64,000 bases of DNA, taken from NCBI GenBank assembly GCA_030761205.1, contig JAULJL010000015.1, forward strand, positions 11,165,501 through 11,229,500, given 5' to 3'. The position numbers were made by a program, and so were the translations under genes. Of the stretch, positions 33,290-44,914 are shown in pieces. The first letter of the stretch is position 1. Every line of letters starts with the position of its first letter. This DNA is from Fremontodendron californicum. Lineage: Eukaryota; Streptophyta; Magnoliopsida; Malvales; Malvaceae. The notes beneath the pieces are model-generated. The model had not been told where the DNA came from. It worked only from the letters and a program-made list of their open reading frames with translations, and searched no databases.

Positions 33290-36200
33290 CTAGGTTGGTG
33301 GAAAGAACCTGTTGAGATTGAATGGCAAAGTGTAGAACTCCTCATTTCTATTGTCCCCTCTGAATGTTCTGAACTTTACCCACCATGGCATCCCTCGGTC
33401 TTTCTTCGATTTTTCCACCTCTAACGTATTGTCCAAAAACACCGCCACGATCAGACCAACTGTCGCCGGAGAGGAGAATATGGTATTCAGAAATGCATTG
33501 AACTGCAAGGACACTTAACCGTATCATTAAGATTTATATACCCTCCTTACCTACAATTTTAACAGAAGGATTCTAATGGGTTTCACAACAAGACTTACCC
33601 ATCCAGCATTAGTGTGAACAAGACCCCGGTGTTTTAGATTCCAATATTCATTAAAGAACTGAGGGATGGAAATTCCAAGGAAGAGTGATAGCCCTGTAAT
33701 AATGAGGTTTCTCATACAATTCATGTTTGTGAATTGGAGAAATGACAATCCAACTGAAGCTGCGAGCAAGCAGGAAATTGTCATTAAGGTTGTAAACAGC
33801 ATGAAAACAACAGAATAGAACTTGGATAATAATAATAATAATACATACCCACAAGACCAAAGAGTACACAATATAGTGCTGCAAAGATTGGGAAAGGTAT
33901 GGATGCAAACACAGCTCCAAATTTTCCTGCAAAAACTCGAGTCAAAATACCATAAAGGGGGAAGAGCATGTCAAGAATTTGTTGACGCGGACAAACTAAA
34001 TTTCTTGGTTCCAAGAGAAAAGGAGATTAAAATGCAACACCGGTAAGTATGATTCCTCTTGAGATTTAATTGACTATCACAATTAAGTGGTTTTGATTGT
34101 GACTTATAAGTCAAAAAGCACTGTTTGTCTAACTCTAAGCCACATGCCTGGGCAGTGGTTAGAATGCATCAAATTAACTTGGTCCTCAGGACCCCGAAGT
34201 AAGGTGTAAGTACCTAAGGTAGCGAAAAATATCATGAAGGCAGCAGATATCTGAACAACTCTGCGACTTCCAACTCGGCTTAGTCCAAGGAGTCCAACAT
34301 TTTCCCTGAAACATAAGTAGGATGTCTATCAACATAAGGGAAATACAACACTAGCACCATGCAGCAATAGCTGGTCTAAATGTAAATCTTACACAGAAAC
34401 AGTAGAACCAGTGACTGTTCCAAATAGACCATCAAGCATGATGCCAATCCCCTGCAAAATGATTATGAAAATCATCCAGCTCATCGATGTACTTGAATGA
34501 AGTATGAAAAAAAAAAAGGGTACTTGAATGAAATGTCAAATTACTAAAGTTAATATAAGGTACACAGAATGACAAAGGTGAAATTGTAAACATAAATTGT
34601 GGATAGTCGATAGTGTATGCAAAGCTAGAAGGATGATGCTCATGGCTGAGGAGGAAATATATCAGTTGTTTTTTACGCTGAAGCATAATTTGAAGCAATC
34701 ATGGAAAGATTAATGTTCTACACTATATGTAAGCTATTTCTTAATTATATCGTTCAGGGACTGCTTAAACCTTCAATTATATTAAAATGTAGAAAAATCT
34801 TTAGAATGGCAACTTTCTAAATAAACTTGATAATAACAACTCAATCCTTCCTTTTCTATTTCTGTTCCAACTAGAGAAAATATTCATATCAAACAGAACA
34901 ACTTAGATCGTCTCGATTGATATAGAATAACATACTTAAAAAGATACAAAAGTAGTTGTACTTGCTTGCTATATAAATGACAGGCTCCTTTATCTGGCAT
35001 GCATTGTCTCTCTCCCCCCCCCCCCCCCCACACCCCAAAGCAAAATGCATGCTTCTATCTTCAGTTCTTCATCATATATTTTTCCGCCAAGATGCCAAAA
35101 TAATATGTTACAGTCAATAATTACATGCTATTGATTGATTACCAAGGAGGAATGGTAAGGTGAAGGCTCTCGAAAAATACGGCCCTAGGTTCAAGTTCTG
35201 CAATGTGTGGGTTTGATCGAACTTTATGTCGATTTTCTTCAGCTATATGATGGTTTGTTGGTTATCTGTTAGTCGGTTTTGTCTCTATAAGGGCTTGTTT
35301 GGTTGATCATATATGAGTTTTCTTCAGCTACTTGTACTTGTTTGGTTGATAAAAAAAAAGGAAAGAATGAAAAAGAAATAGAGAGTGATAGTAATGTTAA
35401 AACCACCCACCCACCTGCCAGCCAATGCCACGGCTTAATACATAAGCTGGAGGTGGAGTTGCAATAGCCAATCGAGATGCTGCCTTGTAAGCTCCGGTCG
35501 ACTATAGCATGATAGGTAACATTAAAAAGCAATTTCACCAGCCCAAAAATTATTCAAGGTAGAATCGTTAGTTTGAACTTCAAGTATCATGAATGAGATG
35601 TACCTCAACCATAGACACTAGAACTGCAGACATCATAGCAAACGAATGGCCAGCTGAAAATGTAGGGGGACCCCACTGAAGAGGGTACGGGAACTTGAAC
35701 CTGAATCATAAAACATTAATGTCAGAACCAGTGTAAACAGAACACAAGTCAAGAGAAGCTGAAGTTGATTTTTTTGATATACCATGGAGCAGTAGATATG
35801 AGATTTGCTCTGTCAGTACGGCAACTAAGTTGAGTAGTATTCGGCTTGTCAGGGTAAGCCCCACTGGCAGTCAGTATAAGGGAATAGATCCAAATGATTG
35901 CAACACAGATTAATACAGGAAACCTTTCAAAAATAGGGACATCTCTTAAGGGCCGCAAATGCTTTAGATACTGCAATTCCCATAAAGCCATAACATGTGA
36001 AACTTAAGCAAAATAAATAAAAAGAGAGAAAAAATAACTGAGATAGTGGTATGGTAACAGTTATACTAAACACTTACTTGCGACACTCCAATAACCAACA
36101 ACAGCATTGGCAGTCCGATTTCCACACAATTTCCCAGCTGAAACAAATATTTCAAACAATTGAATTAGAGGTGTGTTTTGATATAGTGGTTACTGCAACC

Positions 36201-39200
36201 ATAAGTCATCTGTTAAACTAAAACATTGCGGTGAAAAATGAAATATGGATGGATGACAATCCAAGTCAATATTGGAATTTAAGAATCTTAAATAAAAATC
36301 TTAGCATTAATATCAAACAGCCCAATTAACTCAGAAAATGACATTGTGTTTGGACTGAACTATAATATGATTACTTAATGTCAACTAGACTTATGCATCC
36401 ATTACTTACATATGTATTTCCCAATAGAATCTTAATTTCATTTATGTTAAGAAATGGTTGGTTGTTATTTTTTCAGAAAGTGGGTACTGAATGTGATGAT
36501 AATAAAATGAACTAAAGATTAGAGAAAGTGTCCGCTCAATGAGTGGAAATTAAGGCTTGGCAGTTGGCACCATTTTAAGAGACTAAACTAATCATCCAAA
36601 GATAATGAGGATGGTTTAGTAACTTTCCATGATACTCATAAAAAGAATTTTGATAACACACTTAGATAACTATCATATTCAATGAGCTAGAATCAAAATC
36701 CCAAAGTTCAGATGTTAGCATTCCCGATTATGTGGCTGCAAGAGGTGCAAAACATATTAAATAGAAGTTCCATACTCAGGGTCAACTAAATGGATGCTCA
36801 ATGTAATAAAAAAAATTCCCTTCATAGCAATACCTACCAAAGGAAATCCTCTCTGAAACAATCCCAAGCCTACTAATGCAACCACTGGTGCCATACCAAG
36901 AGGGCTGAAAAACCTGCATTTTGAAAACCCAAACATTGAAGAACAATATACTGGTGGGCTAACAACTTCACATTTTCATATGCTACCAATGTACCGTGAA
37001 AAGAGACCCCAAACTTGACTGTATCCCAGGATAATTTGTATGCTTGAGGCTACAATAAGAGCTCCTTGAATAGCTCGCATCGTTTGTATAAATCTCTGCA
37101 AACCAATCACATGGGAAGATCTCTTTCAAATTACCCCTAGCAAATGAGAAAGTTCAATTTCTGAGAAGGGAATCAAATTGACAGACTCTACTAGGATGTA
37201 ATCTGGCACTGATGGGACACCATGCTAAAAGTAGCACAGCTTTTGATACCATGAGTTTAAAGATGTTAGATTCATCAACTTAAAAGCATAATTCTGTAGA
37301 GTTTAAAAAAAAAAAAAAAAACTGTTTGCAATAAGCATCTTATTCTTAAGAGAAAGAAACCCAACGCTTCCCTGGCCCATTTTTTGAACCAGTGTTGATA
37401 GGTGGGTGTAACAAGCAATTCAAAGTTATGCATTTTCATATTAGTAGTTGACTACAATGATGTCCATGATGAATCAATTTTACAAGGTAAGCTTGTTAGG
37501 ACAATGACACATGCTCCCCAGATTTTGCTTTGAAAGGTTAAATTTCTGTCTCAATAATAAGTCCTGAATATTAGGGTGGTGATAAGGAAATCTCACATCA
37601 GTTAAATTGAGAATATCCGGGGCACATAAATATAACAAGGGTGTCTCCATCTATTGCCAATTGGTTTTAGGTTGGATGCTCATTCTAAACTTTAAAATGG
37701 TATCAAAGCAACCAATTGGCTTTTGATTGGATGTCCATCTAAAATTTAACACTCACAATGTGAGAGTTTTTTGTCTTTCTCCAATTAAATATTGGGGAAA
37801 ATAAGAGTTGCTCTTTCTCTAGGACTCATGATGCTCCTGCTTCTAGGTTAGGAGGAGGCAGAATTTCACTACTATGTTTGCTAGCATGCATATGTTCACA
37901 CAGTTCTGGTGTTCAAATTCTAGGGAATAAAAGTATTTTTCAACCTTGTCAGCTATATTTATATGATTCGCATGTGCTCAAAAATAAAATAAAAAAGGTG
38001 GTCAACAAGCAACTTACTTCATGTCGATCACTAATCCGCTGCAATGACGAGTCATTTATTATATAGGCTATTGGGATGACATAAGCAAAAGAGCCTCCAA
38101 CGATTGCTGGCAATCTTGTTCCAAAAAGAGCTTGGAGAAGTGTGTTAATGCCTGCTACAAAGAGCAAAGTCTGTATTACCCGTGCTTTGTCCCCCTGGTA
38201 TGAGCCAAAACATGGATAAAGAAACAGAATAGGTGTTAAGGAAAAGATTGAAATTTTAGCAGAAGGATAAATGCATGACCTATCATGGTAAATAGTGCCT
38301 CCAAGATCCCCTAGACCAAAATTCACGCATATATGATTACCAGTTTTCAATCTACTGTGAAGATGAGAAGAAGAGAAAAAAAAAAAGCAAAGACAATATC
38401 TAATTTCAACTCCTTAATCAATGGCGTATTAACCTCAAAAATAAAACTAGTTGGGAACCAATAAAGTTGGTTCAAAGTTACCAGCATAGTTCCATTGGCC
38501 TGGCAGCAACTCATGATGTAAAAGGGACAGAAAAGTAAAGGAGGGGAGCCAGACCCTGAATAAGATGATAACAAACTAAAAAAGTTGAGTATAACCAGCT
38601 TACATCGCTTCCACCCATTGCTGGGACGAGCAATGAAGGGATCATCACACTTGTACCCAACATCAGGATGTAGTTCTGAAATGCTAATAGGATGCTTTCA
38701 GCTGCAAGAAAAAGCTTTGATTATAAGCATTGGCAAGATATTCAGGAATAAATTGAAGCCTAGACATGTGAGCTTGACAAAGTAAAAAAGAGATTGATGA
38801 TTTATTTACAATAACAAGGTATAGAGTGACAAAGCTATATGTGTACATTACAACAACAAAAAACGTGTATATACAGTAGATATGTGATTGCAGTGCAGCT
38901 ACAGGTATGAATAAATTACTAGAATCCCTTATCTCCTAAATTTTACTCAGCATGCAACTATAGCTGTGAACAAATAACTAGAATCCCTTAATTCTGGTGT
39001 TGATCCACATTGATTAATGTTGAAGAAAAATGTTACTACACTATTGTGGGGCAGAGATGAGATCAACATCACTGAAACTGTTTATAAGAAATCCTGTGCA
39101 TAGCAAGAGCATAGTATTTCTTTTATGGGCTCATGATGGGAAAATTCATCAGATTTCAACAACTTATGACTTATCTACTAGACCTAAATCATAACTGCAG

Positions 39201-41274
39201 TCATAAAAACATTAACATCCGTCAAAAGCATCTTATCTTAGTTGCATCTATGATGGAATGCAATCCTTAAGATAACTTATTAACCATATGGACCGCAAAT
39301 GTTTTTTTGTCAATATTGAATGTTAACCATCATTTTTAATGGACTTGTTATTCATCCAACTCTCACCTTTTCTTCACCTTATTTTTGTCTCTATGTCAAT
39401 GTTATGCTCCTAATCTTAAAACCGGGGACTACAAGAAATATCCTTATAGAAACTGAATTAATTACTTGATCCTTCACTTCTTTAAGCTGCAAATCATTTA
39501 GCTTGTGTGTTTCTCAGCCATATGGAATTTGCAGAGGTTATAAGAGCCGACAAAAGTACCAAACCTCGACCTATCTTTTTCTTGGACATTTATCTCACAT
39601 TATATCGACTGTTATCCGTTCCAACTTCTCCCAGCTTCATATTATATTGAAGTAGTAAATAGGTAGAACCGTTGCAGGGTGGAGATAGGTGAGACCTTCA
39701 GCAGTCTGATGTACAAGAAGAGACAGTTGTATGAGATGTAGGGAGCTCATTTTCAAGGAAGGTGGCAACGGTGGTCAATTAGGAGGGTGGGCAGTTCTAT
39801 ATAATTTAGCAGCTGCTGGCAAGGAGCTTCAGAAGTCTGATGGTTCACATTGCAAAAATACCTTCGGTGTTCAAAAAAGAAATGCAATATTGATCAAATC
39901 TCTAATACTTTAACAAAACAAAGTAGACTCAACTCCACCTATCTCACTCAAAATCTAATTGTTCTCATAGAAGAAATGCTGAAATTCAAAGCCTCCTCAA
40001 TAGGTCATAAACCATCACCACCCTCATCAATCACCAAATAATTCTTAAATTCGGAGCCTAGATCCAATTTAACAAGACCATAGAAACAGCATATCCTAAT
40101 ATGGATGCTAAAAGCAAATGCACAACGTGCATGATCTCTTCCAACATGGTATCGATCATCTGAGTGAATATATACCAAGAGAAGGTAATTATAAATATAA
40201 GTGTGTCAGTGTTATCTGCTTGGGACCGATAGATATCTTGTCTTAGAAAAAAAAAAAAAAAAAACATGATCCTCTACCAGGCTATGGCCATTGCAGTCAT
40301 ACTGAAGGAATGATCCCTAAAACTTGCATGAGTTTACTGCATTTCCAAGTTAGACGGCTATTATCATACAAAGCAAATGATACCCAGTACTTGCATTCAT
40401 CAAGCACGACCAGTTTTGTAGGCAACCAAAGAGGATTGTTCGGTTTGGTAAAAGGGAAATTACAGAAATGCCATTCCATTCAGTAAAGTCCCCAGCTCCC
40501 ACACCATGAATATCGAGGAATTTCTGTTTGGTGCCCAAGAAAATACAGGAAAAAAACCCCAACATAATCATTGCAAAAAAATTCATTGTTTTCATGATAT
40601 TTTCTGACTATCCAAAGAAATCATGAAAAGGGAAAAACTACCTTGGCCTCAAAATCATTAAAAAGAAAAAACTGAAAGAAAAATCACCATTTTGTCAGGA
40701 AATCAAGGAACAAATGTTTGGAGCAAAATGTTACACTCATTTAACATTATAAACAACGATACTATATACAAAACTTAAGAACCCAATTAAAAAGTGGAAA
40801 AAAGTAATCTTTAAAAAAATCATTCATTTTCCCTCTACTGGGGTCAAGTCAAGTTCATAATAATGCCATAATGTCTCCTATTACATTCACAGAAATACAA
40901 AGTCACTGACTTTACTGACTATAAAACAACCCTTGTTTTTAGCCATAACAATGACCCACAAGGCCACAACTTCATTTTTCTTTTTTGGTTTGTGGTTGCA
41001 CCATCCCAGTGTCACAACCCAAAAAGCTTAAAGCCATTTTTCCCCAATGAGAACAGCAAAGAGAAAAAATGGAAGAGACCAGAAAACAAACATAAAAGAA
41101 ACTTTTAGTTCAAGACCCACCATCCCATTTTTCTCATTTACTGCCTTCTTTTAGTTATAAAAATAATCAAAAACAACACCAGACAAAAGAACACGTACCC
41201 CAAGGAGGGTTAGAGTCTATGCAGTACTCAAGGTCTTGAAGCTGGTCCATGGGAGGATGGGTTATTTCTGCCAT
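33290..41274 (-). CDS. nucleobase-ascorbate transporter (NAT family), 520 aa, 14 exons
   Basis: Exons: 41199-41274, 38604-38701, 38018-38194, 36995-37095, 36838-36913, 36078-36137, 35783-35970, 35604-35700, 35415-35501, 34393-34451, 34214-34305, 33849-33926, 33599-33759, 33290-33502. All introns are GT-AG and all joins keep phase (1,563 nt). The protein starts MAEITHPPMDQLQDLEYCID and ends TLPFNLNRFFPPT, closely resembling Arabidopsis NAT1/NAT2-type proteins in sequence and length. Landmarks are QALFGTRLP (79-87), STAPW/FKFPYPLQWGPPTFS across exons 7-8 and the NAT signature ENVGLLGLSR (341-350), split by intron 10. The signature usually has Thr where Ser is here. The family consists of multi-pass (12-14 segments) proton-coupled carriers; plant members tested move purines, uracil, xanthine or uric acid, and ascorbate transport is not established for plants. 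Substrate here is unknown. Intron 1 is 2.5 kb. The gene looks intact. Confidence 0.95.
37568..37712 (+). repeat. LTR/TRIM-like remnant in NAT intron 3
   Basis: AAATCTCACATCAGTTAAAT, then GAGAATATCCGGGGCACATA and TTGGTTTTAGGTTGGATGC, leads to TGGTATCAAAGC at 37698-37709. The last is one base from the tRNA-iMet primer binding site TGGTATCAGAGC, at the place where an LTR end meets the internal region. It looks like the end of a small LTR element. Further boundaries were not found. Confidence 0.45.
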
Positions 41275-42781
41275 TGCAAGCTTTGGGAAAGAGAGAAAAG
41301 ATGAAGTTGAAGTAGGAAGAAGTAGTAGTACAAGAAGAAAAACAAGAAGGGAAACCGAGAACAAAGTAAAGTAGAGATATAAAGTGAAGAAAAGTAGCTA
41401 AGGAAATAAAAATAATAAAAAGAGAATAATATGCCAATGAGCAAAAGCAAAGCCAGCAATAGGCTCTCAGAGAAGCCTTCCAACACCCCCCCTCTTCTCA
41501 CTCTCTCTCTGTCTTTCCTTTCCTTTCCTTTACCTTCCCTGGCTTGATAAGCTGCTTCTTTTGAATCAGTTTTTTCAAAAACAAAATTAGTGTTTGCCCT
41601 TGATATCTTAATTTATTTACATCTGGGCCCCACATTTTCTTCCATAGCAGTCAATGAAACAAAAACAAATACAACAGTGTACCATCTGAAATCCAGTAAA
41701 CCACAATGACAAAACAAACAAGCAAGCCTCTTGAAATCTTTCACGCTGTGCTTTTGCATGTCATATGTAAATACTTAATTTTAAATACCATACGTGTAAT
41801 AAATATAAAAATAATATAATAAATAGAATATATTTAAATATAATTAATTAATTAATATTATATGTTTTAATATATGTATCGTATTTAAATTTAAAATTTT
41901 AATATATTTAATAATTTATATAATTAATAAAAAATATATATAAAATATGATACACATAAACGAATTATCAAATATAATCATATATATATCTTCTTCTATC
42001 TTGATTCTTGACATTATCTATCTACTCAGCTGTTCCAACTGTAGTAATGAAAGGCCGCCAATGGCACCTTTAGGCTTTAGACACAGTTCCTTCCATGAAT
42101 TATATGACTCTGCTGCCTACCTTGGCATTCCCAGATTCCACAATCAAGATGTGATTTGTGATTATGAAATTTTCATGTTAATATGTATAATATAAGTGCA
42201 CAACTTAATAATACCATAATTATGATGTTCACTTCTTTAAACATTTCTCTTCTCATAATAACTCATATTTATGATGATGCATGGATGAACCTTATGGCAT
42301 GGTGCATGTAGAATATCTGAAAGGGGGGGCGGCTGGTCCACTCCACACCAATTTTATTGAGAATCAGAATTTGGAGAATGATGTCAAGTTGGGCCCTTAC
42401 ATATGTATTTTTATGGAGTATAGTCCAAAATGAAAAAAAAAAATTGTTCGTAAATAGATTTAAAATTCGAATATCGATATATGCAATTTATTTTTTTATT
42501 TTTTGCAATTTCTGAACTAAAAAAAAGTGGTTGGTGGAGGGTAGGTATACAAAATGAAGGATGAAAATAAATGGTCCGACTCTGATCTGATGCAAGTATT
42601 AAATGTTGGATAAGAGTTATATTTTTTTTTTGGGGTTCTTTGTTTCTTTATTTTTTTATTTCTTTTTTTCTTTATCTATGGGTGGAAAAAGAAAGAAGAA
42701 AGACTATGTACTAGTTGAGCAGGAACAGACTGTGAGAGGTCAGCTTTAGAAATACTAATAAAGAAGAAAAGGATTTGAGGT
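41275..42781. other. NAT 5' flank and AT-rich intergenic DNA
   Basis: On the minus strand 41275-41580 carries the probable leader and promoter, with GA/CT-rich runs (41490-41540, TTTCCTTTCC units). 41760-41980 is a degenerate A/T repeat seen elsewhere in the window. 42000-42200 is slightly GC-richer without a supported gene. Confidence 0.4.
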
Positions 42782-42791
42782 GAGAGCAAAT

Positions 42792-43547
42792 GGCTTTTTT
42801 ATACTAATATAGCTAAAAAAAAAATTAAACCCCAAATTACCTATACTTTTAGATTATTTCCCAAAATACGCCTGTTTTAAAATTAGCTGGGAAATCGCCA
42901 CCCCCCATGGCGATTTCCCAGCATAAAAATATTGATTTTGGCTAAAAATACCAAGGGAAATCGCCATGGGGGGTGGCGATTTCCCTTGGTATTTTTTTCA
43001 AAATTTGATAAAAATACCAAGGGAAATCGCCACCCCCCATGGCGATTTCCCTTGGTATTTTTAACCAAATTTGTAAAAAGAATGAAGGGAAATCGCCATG
43101 GGGGGTGGCGATTTCCCTTCATGTAATTTTTTTTTTTTTTTTAATAAATCAACAAATTTTAATTTTTTTTAATTTGTAAATTTTATTTTTTTAATTTAAA
43201 AATTATAAATTAAATTAAGTTTCTTATTAAATTTAAATATGGAAAATTTTATTTCTTATAAAAATGAAAAAAACAAAATAATATTTCTTCTTAAATTAAA
43301 AAAATCAAAAATTATATTTGTAAGTTTTGTTTAAAATTTAAAATTTTGTAAGTTTTAAAATTTTGTAAGTTTTGTTTTTTAATTTTAAATTTTATAAATT
43401 AAATTAAAATAATTTTTTATAATTAAAAAAAAATTCGTAAGGTAAATTTTATTATTTAAAATTTATGAACAAATTTTTTTAAATTTTGTTAATTGATTTG
43501 TATTAGATAAAAACAAAAAACAAACAAAAAACTTGCATTACATTTTC
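42792..43547. repeat. MULE left terminal inverted repeat
   Basis: About 756 bp, matching the reverse complement of 47697-48455 almost base for base, including AT-rich filler (43123-43540). The match stops at CATTACATTTTC. It contains four hairpins (separate entry). Unusually long compared with the 100-500 bp common in MULEs. Confidence 0.9.
42886..43122. repeat. four-hairpin array in left TIR
   Basis: Four perfect inverted repeats lie about 64 bp apart. Hairpin 1 is 42886-42922 (15-bp stem). Hairpins 2 and 3 are 42944-42996 and 43010-43062 (23-bp stems). Hairpin 4 lies within 43082-43122. Each stem ends in AATCGCCA/TGGCGATT. The 7-nt loops alternate CCCCCCA, TGGGGGG, CCCCCCA, TGGGGGG, so neighbouring loops are complementary. 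The open frames across this block (repeating GNRHPPWRFP and GNRHGGWRFP) exist only because the palindromes lack stops. Confidence 0.9.
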
Positions 43548-43550
43548 ATG

Positions 43551-44668
43551 TCCATCAAATGCTGGAGAAAATATTGGAACTTGATTCTTTCTGCAATGGA
43601 TAAGACTGATGATATAGGTTTTTAGACAGGTTTCAGCTATTTTCCAGTCCATCAAATGCTGGAGAAAATATTGGAACTTGATTCTTTCTGCAATGGATAA
43701 GACTGATGATATAGGTTTTTAGACAGGTTTCAGCTATTTTCCAGTCCATCAAATGCTGGATAAAATATTGGAACTTGATTTTTTCTGCAATGGATAAGAC
43801 TGATGATATAGGTTTTTAGACAGGTTTCAGCTATTTTCCAGTCCATCAAATGCTGGAGAAAATATTGGAACTTGATTCTTTCTGCAATGGATAAGACTGA
43901 TGATATAGGTTTTTAGACAGGTTTCAGCTATTTTCCAGTCCATCAAATGCTGGAGAAAATATTGGAACTTGATTTTTTCTGCAATGGATAAGACTGATGA
44001 TATAGGTTTTTAGACAGGTTTCAGCTATTTTCCAGTCCATCAAATGCTGGAGAAAATATTGGAACTTGATTCTTTCTGCAATGGATAAGACTGATGATAT
44101 AGGTTTTTAGACAGGTTTCAGCTATTTTCCAGTCCATCAAATGCTGGAGAAAATATTGGAACTTGATTCTTTCTGCAATGGATAAGACTGATGATATAGG
44201 TTTTTAGACAGGTTTCAGCTATTTTCCAGTCCATCAAATGCTGGATAAAATATTGGAACTTGATTTTTTCTGCAATGGATAAGACTGATGATATAGGTTT
44301 TTAGACAGGTTTCAGCTATTTTCCAGTCCATCAAATGCTGGAGAAAATATTGGAACTTGATTCTTTCTGCAATGGATAAGACTGATGATATAGGTTTTTA
44401 GACAGGTTTCAGCTATTTTCCAGTCCATCAAATGCTGGAGAAAATATTGGAACTTGATTTTTTCTGCAATGGATAAGACTGATGATATAGGTTTTTAGAC
44501 AGGTTTCAGCTATTTTCCAGTCCATCAAATGCTGGAGAAAATATTGGAACTTGATTCTTTCTGCAATGGATAAGACTGATGATATAGGTTTTTAGACAGG
44601 TTTCAGCTATTTTCCAGTCCATCAAATGCTGGAGAAAATATTGGAACTTGATTCTTTCTGCAATGGAT
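43551..44668. repeat. 97-bp tandem array, twelve copies
   Basis: Copies start every 97 bp from 43551 to 44618 with TCCATCAAATGCTGGAGAAA; the twelfth is truncated after CTGCAATGGAT. Copies differ almost only at two sites (GGAG/GGAT and GATTC/GATTT). Calling gag+ttc A, gat+ttt B and gag+ttt C, the order is A A B A C A A B A C A A, so a five-monomer 485-bp unit was itself duplicated. It lies between the TIR and the transposase gene, where the promoter should be. Confidence 0.95.
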
Positions 44669-44914
44669 GAGACAAATGATGGGATTTATCAATGACATTT
44701 TGCATTGAATAAGTTATAACTTTTTCAGTCAAATAGTCAAAGGATGGGATTTGTTATCTGGTACAACATAATGAACCATTATAAATTCATAATACTTATG
44801 AAGGTTTACAATACCCCCATACAACAGTTTTTCAATCAGATTTTTCCTGAGTGCTAAAACCTCCTCATTCTCATTCTCATCCTTCTATATTTCTTCTTTC
44901 TTTTGCTACACAAC

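Noticed and set aside
42883..43126. Open frames on both strands with repeating GNRHGGWRFP / GNRHPPWRFP peptides (also at 48103-48364)
   Set aside because: They arise from palindromic hairpins that lack stops on either strand. Both strands and both TIRs show them, with no proper start context.
43551..44668. CRISPR-like array
   Set aside because: Units are contiguous identical 97-mers without variable spacers, inside a plant transposon.
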